DNA of 64,000 nucleotides from Verrucomicrobiota bacterium (GCA_023428905.1 JAEYWP010000014.1:46619-110618), one strand, 5' to 3'; counted from the stretch's first letter, positions 51,640 through 60,745 are shown. The notes: a model not told the origin generated them from the letters alone. Numbers and translations: made by a program.

Positions 51640-52046
51640 GATCTGGGAAGGGAAGCGCCACCGCGGCGCGCGGCAAGGGCAACGCACCCCCAGCCGAGGA
51701 TCAGGAGTACGCCTCCCAGCGGCGTCACCGGCCCCAGCCAGCGCGGGCCGCCAAGCGCAAGCGCGTAAAGAGAGCCCGAGAAAAGCAGAACACCGGCGGT
51801 CCAACACCCGGCCGCGCGGTCCCGCCAGGGATTCACCGGCAGGCCGGGACCAGCGGCGGACGTCGCTTGGCTTACCGCGAGCACAGCCACCGTGTGGACT
51901 AGGTGGTACAGCACTGCCGTTTCCCAGACTGCGGTCATCCCGCTGGCGGCAAGCCTGGCCTTCAGGGCGTGGGCACCGAAGGCCCCCAGGCCGACGGCGG
52001 TAATTCCAAGGAAGGCGGTGACGAACAAGGAGATGGGGGATCGCAT
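51636..52046 (-). CDS. DUF423 membrane protein
   Basis: A 136-residue integral membrane protein with four helices. The N-terminal pattern FLGITAVGLGAFGAHALKAR and the WETAVLYHLVHTVAVLAV segment are the DUF423 signature; GVLLFSGSLYALALGG follows. Function unknown (a family with YwdK of Bacillus). It is translationally coupled to the tRNA nucleotidyltransferase downstream. Confidence 0.94.
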   Translation of the reverse strand: MRSPISLFVTAFLGITAVGLGAFGAHALKARLAASGMTAVWETAVLYHLVHTVAVLAVSQATSAAGPGLPVNPWRDRAAGCWTAGVLLFSGSLYALALGGPRWLGPVTPLGGVLLILGWGCVALAARRGGASLPRS

Positions 52047-52153
52047 GAGGAAAGGCGTGGGAACGCGCTACAGGATTTTGGGTCAGGTTAAAGCCGGAAC
52101 GGAGGACCGAGATAGAACTTGTGTTTTAGGGCGTTCCGCCGTTTCCGTGACAA

Positions 52154-52170
52154 CCCTGCCTCGTGCAGGG
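52154..52170 (+). promoter_or_regulatory. Short hairpin in the leader of the TorF-like gene
   Basis: CCCTGC (52154-52159) pairs with GCAGGG (52165-52170) over a five-base loop, 28 nt before the start codon. It could influence mRNA stability or translation; no known class. Confidence 0.3.
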
Positions 52171-52198
52171 AACTAACAAACTACAGACTAAGAACACT

Positions 52199-52918
52199 AT
52201 GAAAAAGACAGCCATCCTGTTCGCGGCCCTCGCCGTGTGCGCTGGTGTCAATGCCCAGGAGCCCCGCAGCTCCTACTCCGTCACGACGGACTTCACGTAC
52301 GCGTCGAAGTACATCTTCCGCGGTGTCGACGCTGCGCCGGATTCGGATTCCTTCCAGGGATCCGTCGAGGTGGGCGTGAAGGACTTCTACGTCGGCGTGT
52401 GGACCAACCAGCCGATCACGAAGAACCTGGACAACGAGATCGACCTGTATGCCGGCTACAAGTGGACGCTGACTGACAACCTGACCGCCGAGGTCGTGGG
52501 CACGTACTACTGGTACCCGGAAGCGGGTTCGGGCGGCTTCAAGCACTCCACCGAGCTCGGTGCGGGCGCGACCTACACCGTCAGCGGCATCAGCACGAGC
52601 CTCTACGGGTACTATGACATCGATCAGAAGGTCACCACCTGGCAGGCCTCGGTGGGCTACAGCCTTCCGCTCGAGGCGATCGGCGCCTCGCTCGACTTCA
52701 GCGGTTATTACGGCATCGCCGACGGCGATGACTGGCTGAATGCCGGCGTGGAAGAGCAGTACAACTACTACGGCGTGGACGTCTCCCTGCCGTACAAGCT
52801 CAGCGAAAAGGCGACCTTCACCCTCGCCGGTCACTGGGCCCAGAACGACCAGCTGTTCGACGGTTCGGTTGACGACGACCACCTCTGGTGGACCGCCAGC
52901 CTGACGGTCGGCTTCTAA
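52199..52918 (+). CDS. TorF family putative porin (Gcw_chp)
   Basis: A 239-residue outer-membrane beta-barrel protein. Signal peptide 1-20 (KKTAILFAALAVCAGVNA), then alternating strands with many Tyr and Trp (DFTYASKYIFRGVDAAPDSD, LYAGYKWTLTDNLTAEVVGT, GYYGIADGDDW) and a final strand WTASLTVGF ending in Phe, as barrel proteins do. The start 'YASKYIFRG' is the Gcw_chp/TorF hallmark. Its lower GC-skewed codon choice (many AAC, TAC, ATC) suggests high expression. It stands alone between a leader hairpin and a strong terminator. Confidence 0.93.
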   Translation: MKKTAILFAALAVCAGVNAQEPRSSYSVTTDFTYASKYIFRGVDAAPDSDSFQGSVEVGVKDFYVGVWTNQPITKNLDNEIDLYAGYKWTLTDNLTAEVVGTYYWYPEAGSGGFKHSTELGAGATYTVSGISTSLYGYYDIDQKVTTWQASVGYSLPLEAIGASLDFSGYYGIADGDDWLNAGVEEQYNYYGVDVSLPYKLSEKATFTLAGHWAQNDQLFDGSVDDDHLWWTASLTVGF

Positions 52919-52950
52919 GCTCGACAACAGGTTCGACGAGCGACTCTCTG

Positions 52951-52980
52951 CCCGCCCCCGCCTTCGGGGGCGGGTTTTTT
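52951..52980 (+). terminator. Rho-independent terminator of the TorF-like gene
   Basis: A 10-bp stem CCCGCCCCCG (52951-52960) with CGGGGGCGGG (52965-52974), four-base loop, then six T residues. Confidence 0.95.
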
Positions 52981-52994
52981 GTCTGAAATGCATG

Positions 52995-53022
52995 TTGACA
53001 GGCCAAAGCGAAACCCTAGCTG
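52995..53022 (+). promoter_or_regulatory. Possible promoter of rplM-rpsI
   Basis: A perfect -35 TTGACA (52995-53000) is followed after 16 bp by TAGCTG, a weak -10. It lies just past the upstream terminator and 19 bp before the rplM start codon. Confidence 0.35.
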
Positions 53023-53040
53023 TTGGCCTCTTTTCCTTTC

Positions 53041-53469
53041 ATGAAAACGTTCCTCGCGAAAAAAGAGACGGTCCAGCCGAAGTGGTATCTCATCGATGCC
53101 GAAGGCTTGGTGCTCGGTCGTCTCGCCGTGAAGGCCGCCAATCTCATTCGCGGTCGCCACAAGGCTTCTTACACCCCCCACGTTGATACGGGCGACTACG
53201 TTGTCGTGATCAATGCCGACAAGGTTGTCCTCACGGGCAAGAAGGAGGAGCAGAACGAGTACATGTTCTTCTCGGGTTATGTCGGTGGTGAGAGCTACCG
53301 TTCCCTGAAGGTCATGCGCGAGAAGAACCCCGAGTTTATCGTGATGCACGCGGTCAAGGGCATGCTCCCGAAGAATCGCCTCGCCGCCAAGATGCTGACG
53401 AAGCTCCGCGTGTTCAAGGGCTCCGCCCACGATCACGAGGCGCAGAACCCGGTCAAAATTTCCGTCTGA
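53041..53469 (+). CDS. rplM: 50S ribosomal protein L13
   Basis: Large-subunit ribosomal protein L13, 142 residues, the normal length. Conserved segments: WYLIDAEGLVLGRLAVKAAN, DTGDYVVVINADKVVLTGKK, and HAVKGMLPKNRLAAKMLTKL with LRVFKGSAHDHEAQ. The ATG at 53041 gives the typical MKTFLAKKETVQPKWYLID; an in-frame upstream start is less likely. It lies 11 bp before rpsI, the near-universal L13-S9 pair. Confidence 0.99.
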   Translation: MKTFLAKKETVQPKWYLIDAEGLVLGRLAVKAANLIRGRHKASYTPHVDTGDYVVVINADKVVLTGKKEEQNEYMFFSGYVGGESYRSLKVMREKNPEFIVMHAVKGMLPKNRLAAKMLTKLRVFKGSAHDHEAQNPVKISV

Positions 53470-53480
53470 GTTAACTCCCC

Positions 53481-53879
53481 ATGAGCGCTGACAAAGCCAT
53501 TTTCACCGGCACGGGCCGCCGCAAGACCTCCACCGCCCGCGTGCGCCTCTTCGAGGGCACCGGCAAGCTCGTGTGCAACGCGCGGGACTTCGAATCCTAT
53601 TTCACCCACGAGAACTTCGCCAAGCAGGCCTACGCGCCGCTGCTGACGGTTGAGCTTCGCGAGAAGATCGACGTGATCTGCCTCGTGGACGGTGGTGGCG
53701 TCGCCGGTCAGGCGGGCGCCGTTGCCCACGGCATCGCCCGTGCGCTCCAGAAGCTCAATCCCGAGCTTCGCCCGGCCCTCAAGAAGGCCGGCCACCTCAA
53801 GCGCGACCCGCGCGAGAAGGAACGCAAGAAGCCCGGCCAGCCGGGTGCCCGCAAGCGCTTCCAGTTCTCCAAGCGCTGA
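53481..53879 (+). CDS. rpsI: 30S ribosomal protein S9
   Basis: Small-subunit ribosomal protein S9, 132 residues. Motifs: TGTGRRKTSTARVRLFEGTG, VDGGGVAGQAGAVAHGIARA, RDPREKERKKPGQPGARKRF and the C-terminal FSKR, whose final Arg reaches the P-site tRNA in known structures. Cotranscribed with rplM and ended by a hairpin terminator 25 bp later. Confidence 0.99.
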   Translation: MSADKAIFTGTGRRKTSTARVRLFEGTGKLVCNARDFESYFTHENFAKQAYAPLLTVELREKIDVICLVDGGGVAGQAGAVAHGIARALQKLNPELRPALKKAGHLKRDPREKERKKPGQPGARKRFQFSKR

Positions 53880-53902
53880 TCGCTCGACTTCGTTTTCATG
53901 CA

Positions 53903-53935
53903 AAAAACCGCCCTTCTCACCGGGGCGGTTTTTTT
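53903..53935 (+). terminator. Rho-independent terminator after rpsI
   Basis: ACCGCCC (53907-53913) pairs with GGGCGGT (53923-53929), preceded by an A run and followed by seven T residues (53929-53935). Confidence 0.9.
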
Positions 53936-54129
53936 GTTGGCCACCGCCCGCCGAGGATCCCCCGTTCCCAGCCGGCCAGCGGCGCAGCGGCCTATCAGGC
54001 GCCCGCCCCGTCCCTTCGGCACACCGCAGCGTCCGTCCCTTTTGACGGGGTGTTGTGCGCCTGGAGGACGCGCCCCTCCACACTTCCTGCTGGATTCCCG
54101 CTCCGACGTGGCCGACTGTCCTGCTCCCT

Positions 54130-55152
54130 ATGAAAGTCGGCATTATCGGAGCCTCAGGTTATTCGGGTGAGCTTCTGGTGAAGCTCCTGCTTTCGCATCC
54201 ACACGTCAGCCTGGCGGCGGTGACCTCCCGCTCCCACGCCGGAAAGCGGCTTTCACAGGTCATCCCCGCGGTGCGCGGCGTCGACCGCGAGCTCTCCTTC
54301 GTCGACTCGGACGCGGCCGCCCTCGCCGCCAGCGACATCGATCTTTTCTTCCTCGCCCTGCCGCACGGAGCCGCCGCCGACTTCGCCAAGGTGCTCGTGC
54401 CCGCGGGCAAGCGCGTGATCGACCTCAGTGCGGACTTCCGTATCGCCGATCTGGCGACGTATGAGCGGTATTACGGCCGGCACCACGCCCCCGACCTGCT
54501 TCCCCAGGCGCGTTTTGTCCTCCCCGAGCTCACCCCGCCGGCCTGGAAAACCGAAGCCCGCCTGGTCGCGGCTCCCGGCTGTTACCCCACCAGCATCCTC
54601 ATCCCCCTGGTTCCGCTGGTGCGCGACGGGGTGGTTTCGCGCGAACACATCGTGGTGAACGCCTTCAGCGGCGTCAGCGGTGCCGGGCGCAAGGCAGAGG
54701 AGATGTACCTGTTTGTCGAACGGGCGGAGAGCGCCAAGGCCTACGGATTGGTCAAGCACCGCCACCTCGCGGAAGTCGAGGAACAGCTTGCCCTGCACAC
54801 CGGCGCCCCGACCGTGATCCAGTTCAACCCCCACCTCGCCCCGATGCGTCGCGGTATCGCCACGACCATTACGGTGCCCGCGCTGACGGACTCGGTGGAG
54901 GCCGCCTATGCGTCGTGGAACCGCACCTACCGCGGGGCTTCCTTGGTCCACATCCTGCCGACCGGCGAGACCCCGGACACGGCCCATGTCGTCGGCACGA
55001 GCCGGATCGACATGTCGGCGACCTACGATCCGCGCACCCGCAACCTCGTGATCACCTCGGCCGAGGACAACCTCCTGAAGGGCGCCAGCGGCCAGGCCGT
55101 CCAGATCATGAACCTGTGGTGCGGTTTCCCCGAAACCGCCGGCCTGGTCTAA
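54130..55152 (+). CDS. argC: N-acetyl-gamma-glutamyl-phosphate reductase
   Basis: Third step of arginine biosynthesis: NADPH reduction of N-acetylglutamyl-5-phosphate to the semialdehyde. 340 residues. N-terminal NAD(P) motif VGIIGASGYSGELLVKLL, the active Cys151 in AAPGCYPTSILIPL, the FSGVSGAGRKAEE loop and KHRHLAEVEEQL. The ATG at 54130 is the family start; upstream open frame is not conserved. It lies 91 bp before the end of argJ, which is convergent with it. Confidence 0.98.
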   Translation: MKVGIIGASGYSGELLVKLLLSHPHVSLAAVTSRSHAGKRLSQVIPAVRGVDRELSFVDSDAAALAASDIDLFFLALPHGAAADFAKVLVPAGKRVIDLSADFRIADLATYERYYGRHHAPDLLPQARFVLPELTPPAWKTEARLVAAPGCYPTSILIPLVPLVRDGVVSREHIVVNAFSGVSGAGRKAEEMYLFVERAESAKAYGLVKHRHLAEVEEQLALHTGAPTVIQFNPHLAPMRRGIATTITVPALTDSVEAAYASWNRTYRGASLVHILPTGETPDTAHVVGTSRIDMSATYDPRTRNLVITSAEDNLLKGASGQAVQIMNLWCGFPETAGLV

Positions 55153-55243
55153 AAGCGTCGTTGGGCCGGCGCCGCCGGGGGCTCCGTCTTCGTGTCCTTC
55201 GCGTGACACCCTCCCGGCTCGTCCCCGTGCCGACGTGGGTGCC

Positions 55244-56659
55244 TCAGCTGCGGTAATCCGCGTTCTCACTCACGTATTCGTGGGTGAGATCACCGCCAAG
55301 GACGGTGACGTCCTCGGTCCCCGTGCCGAGATCCACGTCGATCTCCACGCAGCGCTCGTGCGGTGGATAGTCGACCGGCGGGGCGAAGACGCCGTCCTTC
55401 GGTGGGGCGCTTTGGTAGAGCTCCGCGTCGCGCAGGTGCGCGACCAGCGCCTCCTCCTTGCCCGGATCCAGCCGGAACACCCCGGCCGAAAAGATCTCGA
55501 GGCCGCCCAACCGGAGCTGGAGCCGGGAGAGATCGATCGGCGTCGGGCAGACGCCCGCATGTTTGCCGATCGCCTGGACAAGGCGTCCGACGTTCGGGTC
55601 GTTGCCCGCCACGGCGCATTTGAAGAGCGGGGCGTTGACGATCGCTTTGCCCAGCGCGCGCGCCAACTCGCGGCTCGGTGCGCGGCGGACCTGCACACGC
55701 ATGACATGGCGGACGCCCTCGCCATTGCGCACCACATCCTCCGCCAGGTCCGTGCACACCTGGGTCAGCGCAGCTTCGAAGGCTGCGAGATCAGGGCAGG
55801 GGACCTGTCCGGAGGAAAGCAGCGCAACGGTGTCCGACGTGCTGGTGTCGCTGTCGATGCTGATGGTGTTGAAGGAGCGCTCGACCGCACGCTGGAGAAT
55901 GGCCCGCAGCGCCTCGCGCGGGACCGCGAGATCGGTCAGGAGGTAAACCAGCATCGTGGCCATGTTGGGCTCGATCATGCCCGCGCCCTTGGCGATGCCC
56001 ACGATGGCGCCGCCGGCCAGGTCGGCGCGTCGGATTTTTGGATACAGGTCGGTGGTCACGATCCCCTCCGCCGCGGGCAGGATCGAGCCGTCCGCCAGGC
56101 TCGCCGCCGCCGCTGGCACGGCACCGAGGATCGCGTCGGCGGGAAGGCTCCAGCCGATCACGCCGGTGGAGCTCGGCAGCACCTGTTCGGGACGGAGCTG
56201 CAGCGCGGACGCCACCCCCGCACAGATGCGCTCCGCGGTTTCGACTCCGCCCGGGGCGCAGACGTTGGAGATCTTGTTGTTCACGATCACGGCGCCGAGG
56301 GTCGGTTCAGCCAGGCGACGACGCCCGAGAAGGATCGGGGCGCCCGGCATGGCGTTGCGGGTGAACATGGCGGCAAAGGCCTCCGTCGGCCGGTCCAGCG
56401 CGATGAGGGTCAGTGTCATCCGCGCGGGTTTGGGCGCCTCGCGCGGCACAAATTCCAAACGCGCGGTGCCCACGCGAAAGCCGGCCGGCAATGCGGCCTG
56501 CTGCGCGAGCCAGGCGCGGTGGGCGGAACGGGACGAGAAGACCAGTTGGGTGCTTGCCACAATTGAGGAGTGGTCCGGGCGCACCGCCGAGTGAAGTGAA
56601 ATCTGCGAGGCGGCCGGCCGCGAGGCCCCGCGTGCCTGAAATCGCGGCGGCGCATTCAA
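55244..56659 (-). CDS. argJ: Bifunctional glutamate N-acetyltransferase / ornithine acetyltransferase
   Basis: Recycles the acetyl group from N-acetylornithine to glutamate, giving ornithine. It matures by self-cleavage at the Thr of EGIVTTDLYPK, seen near the middle; GAGMIEPNMATMLVYLLTD, FNTISIDSDTSTSDTVALLS and KCAVAGNDPNVGRLVQAIGK are family motifs. At 471 residues it is longer than the usual 400-410: the first 50 residues (APPRFQARGASRPAASQIS) may not be real, and an internal GTG start (near VASTQLVFSSRS) is possible. It faces argC and is divergent from argB. Confidence 0.93.
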   Translation of the reverse strand: MNAPPRFQARGASRPAASQISLHSAVRPDHSSIVASTQLVFSSRSAHRAWLAQQAALPAGFRVGTARLEFVPREAPKPARMTLTLIALDRPTEAFAAMFTRNAMPGAPILLGRRRLAEPTLGAVIVNNKISNVCAPGGVETAERICAGVASALQLRPEQVLPSSTGVIGWSLPADAILGAVPAAAASLADGSILPAAEGIVTTDLYPKIRRADLAGGAIVGIAKGAGMIEPNMATMLVYLLTDLAVPREALRAILQRAVERSFNTISIDSDTSTSDTVALLSSGQVPCPDLAAFEAALTQVCTDLAEDVVRNGEGVRHVMRVQVRRAPSRELARALGKAIVNAPLFKCAVAGNDPNVGRLVQAIGKHAGVCPTPIDLSRLQLRLGGLEIFSAGVFRLDPGKEEALVAHLRDAELYQSAPPKDGVFAPPVDYPPHERCVEIDVDLGTGTEDVTVLGGDLTHEYVSENADYRS

Positions 56660-56774
56660 ATTTTTATGGAAATGCCACCCGGGGCGCGGTTATGCCATGT
56701 GGACTTACATACACGTGAGCGCACCTTTTCGCCTCCCTCTTTTTGCCGCGGCCGATCGCCGCGCGCTCTGAACG

Positions 56775-57656
56775 ATGAACGTCGCTGAAGTCACCGCAAA
56801 GGCGAAGGTGCTGCTCGAGGCACTGCCTTATATCCAGGATTTCCGAGGCTCCACTTTCGTCGTGAAGTACGGCGGGAGTTTCATGGACGACCCCGACCCG
56901 ATCACGCGCACGCGCGTGGCCTACGACATCGCGTTCCTCGCCGCCGTCGGCATCAACGTCGTGGTCGTGCACGGTGGCGGCAAGGCCATCACCCGCGCGA
57001 TGGAGACGTCCGGCCTGAAGGCGAACTTCGTCAACGGCCTGCGGGTCACCGACGAGGCGACCATCGGGCTGGTGAAAAAGACGCTCGACGAGATCGTGAA
57101 CCGCGACGTCTGCGACGCGATCAGCCTCGCCAAGGCCAAGCCGAAGGGCATGCCCGGCGACACCGTACTGGTCTGCCAGAAACTCACCACCGATGACGAC
57201 GGCAACACCGTCGACCTCGGCTACGTGGGCGAGGTCACGGAAGTGAAGGTGAAGCTGATCAAGAAGGAGATCGCGGAGGGTTTTGTGCCCGTGATCTCCC
57301 CGGTGGCCGAGGGGTATGACGGCAAACCTTACAACGTGAACGCCGACCTCGTCGCCGGCCGCGTCGCCAGCGCGCTGCGCGCGCGCCGGCTGGTTTACAT
57401 GAGCGACGTCCCCGGCCTGCTCTCCGCACCGCCCGACCCGGCCACCCTCATTTCCACCCTCAAGATCAGCCAGGTGGACGACCTCAAGAAGAAGGGTGTG
57501 ATCGACAAGGGCATGCGGCCGAAGGTCGGCAGCGCCATCCGGGCCCTGAACGAGGGCGTGCAGCGTGTCCACTTTATCGACGGGCGTCTCGCCCACAGCC
57601 TGCTCCTGGAAATCTTCACCGACCGCGGCATCGGCACAGAGATCGTGCACGGTTGA
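56775..57656 (+). CDS. argB: Acetylglutamate kinase
   Basis: Second step of arginine synthesis: ATP phosphorylation of N-acetylglutamate. 293 residues of the amino-acid-kinase fold: VVKYGGSFMDD (phosphate loop), VVVVHGGGKAITRAM, FVNGLRVTDEATI and the nucleotide part VYMSDVPGLLS with GMRPKVGSAIRALN. An N-terminal helix (VAEVTAKAKVLLEALPYIQD) is present; in the arginine-inhibited hexameric enzymes such a helix makes the ring, so feedback inhibition by arginine is likely. Divergent from argJ with a 115-bp gap. Confidence 0.98.
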   Translation: MNVAEVTAKAKVLLEALPYIQDFRGSTFVVKYGGSFMDDPDPITRTRVAYDIAFLAAVGINVVVVHGGGKAITRAMETSGLKANFVNGLRVTDEATIGLVKKTLDEIVNRDVCDAISLAKAKPKGMPGDTVLVCQKLTTDDDGNTVDLGYVGEVTEVKVKLIKKEIAEGFVPVISPVAEGYDGKPYNVNADLVAGRVASALRARRLVYMSDVPGLLSAPPDPATLISTLKISQVDDLKKKGVIDKGMRPKVGSAIRALNEGVQRVHFIDGRLAHSLLLEIFTDRGIGTEIVHG

Positions 57657-57797
57657 GGCGTACCGCCGGCGGACAGAACCATAAGAGCGGGCCCGCGAAT
57701 TTGGACGCCGCTGTGCTGATTGCAGGGCTTCGCGCCGTGTTGCTTGCTTGAAGTGCCGGCCGGCGCGATCGATGAACAGAGCCCTCCCACTTAATCG

Positions 57798-59015
57798 ATG
57801 AATCCAACGATCCTACGCACCAGCACGGCCGACCTGTACGACGCGCATGTTCTTAAGAACTACGCGCGCGCCGCCCTCACCCTGGTGCGTGGCCGCGGCT
57901 CCTTCGTTTGGGATGACCAGGGTCGGCAGTTTCTCGACTTTACCTCCGGCATCGCCGTCAGCGCCCTCGGCCACTGCCACCCGCACTGGGTGGCCGCGGT
58001 CCAGCGCCAGGCCGGCGAGCTGATTCATACCAGCAACCTTTTCCGCAACCCCAACCAGGCGGAACTCGCCCGGCGGCTCGTCCAGCATGCCGGACCGGGC
58101 CGGGTGTTCTTCTGCAACAGCGGGGCCGAGGCCAACGAGGCGTTGATCAAGCTGTCCCGCCTGCACGGGCTGAAGAAGGCCGGCGGCGAGGAAGGCAAAT
58201 GTTACAAGGTGATCTGCGCCAAGAGCGCCTTTCACGGGCGCACCTTTGGTGGCATGAGCGCCACTCCCCAGGAGAAGATCCAGAAGGGGTTCCGCCCCCT
58301 CACGCCCGGTTTTGCGTTCGGTGAACTGAACAACCTGAAGAGCTTCGAGGACCTGGTCGACGACCAGACCGCCGCCATCTTTGTCGAAACCATCCAGGGC
58401 GAGGGCGGTATCCACGCTGCCACGACGGAGTTCCTGCGGGGCCTGCGCGAGCTCTGCAACCGCCACAATCTCCTCCTTCTTCTCGATGAGGTGCAGTGCG
58501 GCATCGGCCGGACCGGCCGCTTCTTCGCCTTTGATCACGCCGGCATCCATCCCGACGCCATCGGCATGGCCAAGGGCCTGGGCGGTGGTTTCCCCATCGG
58601 CGCGATGTGGGTCCGCGAAAACGCGGCCGAGCTCTTCCATCCCGGCACGCACGGCACCACCTTCGGCGGCACTCCGCTGGCCTGCGCCGCCGCGCTCGCG
58701 GTGCTGGATGTGATCGAGCGCGAACAGCTCCTCGCCAAGGTCGCGGCCAACAGCGTCGCCTGGCACAACGACCTTCACCAGCTCGCCCGCGACTTCCCCG
58801 CACAGCTGACCGCCGTGCGCGGCGTCGGCTACCTCGTTGGCCTGCAGCTGGCGACCGACCCCACGCCGTACGTGGCCGACCTCCGCGAGGCCGGCATGCT
58901 GGCGCCGGTGGCGGGCGGGAACGTCATCCGGCTGCTCCCGCCCCTCACCGCCACCCCGGACGAGCTCGCCCAGTCCGTTTCAATCCTGCGTTCCGTCTTC
59001 GCCGCGCGGGCCTGA
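57798..59015 (+). CDS. argD: Acetylornithine aminotransferase
   Basis: Fourth step of arginine synthesis: transfers the amino group of glutamate to N-acetylglutamate semialdehyde. A PLP class III enzyme of 405 residues: FLDFTSGIAVSALGHCHPHW, FFCNSGAEANEALIKLSR, LLLDEVQCGIGRTGRFFAFD and the PLP Lys259 in IGMAKGLGGGFPIGAMW, then HGTTFGGTPLACAAALAVLD. It follows argB by 141 bp. It could also use ornithine-like substrates, as in many bacteria. Confidence 0.97.
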   Translation: MNPTILRTSTADLYDAHVLKNYARAALTLVRGRGSFVWDDQGRQFLDFTSGIAVSALGHCHPHWVAAVQRQAGELIHTSNLFRNPNQAELARRLVQHAGPGRVFFCNSGAEANEALIKLSRLHGLKKAGGEEGKCYKVICAKSAFHGRTFGGMSATPQEKIQKGFRPLTPGFAFGELNNLKSFEDLVDDQTAAIFVETIQGEGGIHAATTEFLRGLRELCNRHNLLLLLDEVQCGIGRTGRFFAFDHAGIHPDAIGMAKGLGGGFPIGAMWVRENAAELFHPGTHGTTFGGTPLACAAALAVLDVIEREQLLAKVAANSVAWHNDLHQLARDFPAQLTAVRGVGYLVGLQLATDPTPYVADLREAGMLAPVAGGNVIRLLPPLTATPDELAQSVSILRSVFAARA

Positions 59016-59090
59016 TTTGACCTGCCGCCGGGCCGCATATTTTTCTCTGGTGCGCCGGCTTCCGCTGGCGTAAATCAACCGGTTTTCCCC

Positions 59091-60035
59091 ATGAAGCACT
59101 TTCTGAAAGAGACCGACTTCAAGCCGCAGGAGGTGGCTGAAGTGTTTGCGCTGACCCAGGAGCTGAAGCAGCAGCGCGGCCGTCGCACGACGCCGGTCCT
59201 GCAGCATCAGACGTGGGCCCTGATTTTCTCCAAGTCCAGCACCCGTACCCGCGTTTCCTTCGAGGTCGGGGTGCACGAGCTCGGCGGCAATCCGCTTTTC
59301 CTCAACCGCAACGACATCCAGCTCGGGCGCGGGGAATCGATCGAGGACACCGCCCGCGTCCTTTCGCGCTTCGTGCACGGCCTGATCGTGCGCACCTTCG
59401 ACCACTCCGAGGTGGAGCGGCTCGCCCGCGCCGGCACCATACCGGTGGTGAATGCCCTGACCGATTTCCTCCATCCCTGCCAGATCTATGCCGATGCCTT
59501 CAGCCTCGCGGAGCGCTGGGGCAAGGGCGGCGACCTGCTCGGCTCCCTGAAGGGCCGCAAGATCGCCTTCCTCGGCGACACCGCCTGCAACATGGCGAAT
59601 TCGTGGATCCTGGGCGCCAATCTCTTCGGCATGAAGATCGCCCTCTCGGGCCCCGAGGGGTTTGAACCGTCCTCCGAGTTTAATGCCCTGCTGGCCCGCG
59701 AGGGTTATGCGGGCGGTTATCAGTTCACCACCGACCCCTACGAGGCGGTGCGGGATGCCGATGTCGTTTACACCGACGTCTGGGTGAGCATGGGCAAGGA
59801 GGAGGAGGCGGCGGAACGGATCAAGACCATGTCGCCGTTTGCCGTGACCCGGAAGCTGTTCAACGCCGCAAAGAAGGATGCTCTCTTTATGCACTGCCTC
59901 CCGGCCTACCCGGGCAAGGAAGTGACCCAGGAGGTCCTGGATGACCCGCGTTCGATCGTCTTCGACCAGGCCGAGAACCGCCTGCACGTCCAGAAGGCGA
60001 TCATGGCGAAACTCGCGCAGCCGCAGCGCACCTGA
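59091..60035 (+). CDS. argF: Ornithine carbamoyltransferase
   Basis: Makes citrulline from ornithine and carbamoyl phosphate. 314 residues. The carbamoyl-phosphate loop FSKSSTRTRVSFEVG holds STRTR (50-54); FLHPCQIYADAFSLAE (HPxQ) and the ornithine region TDVWVSMGKEEEAAERIK, plus MHCLPAYPGKEV. The usual HCLPAYRGxEV reads HCLPAYPGKEV here, an unusual Pro for Arg in a conserved spot. Directly after argD (75-bp gap). Confidence 0.97.
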   Translation: MKHFLKETDFKPQEVAEVFALTQELKQQRGRRTTPVLQHQTWALIFSKSSTRTRVSFEVGVHELGGNPLFLNRNDIQLGRGESIEDTARVLSRFVHGLIVRTFDHSEVERLARAGTIPVVNALTDFLHPCQIYADAFSLAERWGKGGDLLGSLKGRKIAFLGDTACNMANSWILGANLFGMKIALSGPEGFEPSSEFNALLAREGYAGGYQFTTDPYEAVRDADVVYTDVWVSMGKEEEAAERIKTMSPFAVTRKLFNAAKKDALFMHCLPAYPGKEVTQEVLDDPRSIVFDQAENRLHVQKAIMAKLAQPQRT

Positions 60036-60067
60036 AAAAAAAGCCGCGCGGGTAAGGCGCGGCTTTC
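60036..60067 (-). terminator. Bidirectional terminator between argF and the pseudopilin gene
   Basis: AAAGCCGCGC (60041-60050) pairs with GCGCGGCTTT (60058-60067) over a seven-base loop. On the minus strand it is followed by about eight T residues (60036-60043), so it best serves the pseudopilin gene; it can also end argF. Confidence 0.85.
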
Positions 60068-60070
60068 GGG

Positions 60071-60565
60071 TTAGGGGTTTTCGTGGATCTCGAGGATGTA
60101 GATGTATCCGTTGGACCGCTGCCGGAATTGGCCGCTGGCCAGGTCTCCGTCATCGATCGTTCGGTCGACCGCGAGCATGGTCGCTTCATCCACGGTGGGT
60201 TGATAAACTGACAGCCCGGTAAGGCCGCCCCATTGTTTGAAATCCCAATCCCAGGCACCGCCAAGGGAGGTGGGTTTTCCCCAGAAAGTTGGATCGATGT
60301 AGCCGGCGAGTTCGCTGGGTAGCGCCCCCGGTCCGGTATCCGGCGGCCACACACCCTCGTTGAGTGTGCAGTTTTGGGCGGCCATCGCTCCGACCCTCAG
60401 GTCGTTGACAAACGTGCTGACGCGGGAGTGCCGGTTGAGCCTGGCCCAGGCGGGAAGCCCGAGCGCGGCCAGCAGACCGATGATCGTCACGACGATCATG
60501 ATCTCAACCAGCGTGAACCCCCGTCTAGGGCGAAGCACCTCCGCCGGGTTGAGGGTGAGGGACAT
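60071..60565 (-). CDS. Type II secretion / type IV pilus pseudopilin-like protein
   Basis: A 164-residue prepilin: a polar leader (16 residues), then RG-FTLVEIMIVVTIIGLLAA, the prepilin-peptidase site with Gly-1, Phe+1 and Glu+5, and the hydrophobic alpha helix. The mature C-terminal part (VNDLRVGAMAAQNCTLNEGV, WDWDFKQWGGLTGLSV) is GspG/GspH-like but lacks the calcium site I could recognise. Single pseudopilin genes with such a 'DWDFKQW' part are widespread in Verrucomicrobia. It is inserted between argF and argG on the opposite strand. Confidence 0.9.
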   Translation of the reverse strand: MSLTLNPAEVLRPRRGFTLVEIMIVVTIIGLLAALGLPAWARLNRHSRVSTFVNDLRVGAMAAQNCTLNEGVWPPDTGPGALPSELAGYIDPTFWGKPTSLGGAWDWDFKQWGGLTGLSVYQPTVDEATMLAVDRTIDDGDLASGQFRQRSNGYIYILEIHENP

Positions 60566-60710
60566 GGTGGTGGAATAATGATGACATAATGAATAATAAA
60601 TAACTGACGGGCGTGATCCTGCCGGCTGGTCCCGGTCCGTTCAAACCGCCAAGGGTCAATTTGCTGTTAATCCGAACGGTCCGAAAATGGGGTCTTTTCG
60701 TTTTGCGCCC

Positions 60711-60726
60711 GGGGGGCCAACCCCCC
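60711..60726 (+). promoter_or_regulatory. GC hairpin in the argG leader
   Basis: GGGGGG (60711-60716) and CCCCCC (60721-60726) enclose a CCAA loop, ending 19 nt before the argG start codon. It sits where a ribosome-binding site would be and could affect translation. Confidence 0.35.
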
Positions 60727-60745
60727 ACAAACAGCTTTTCCTGCT

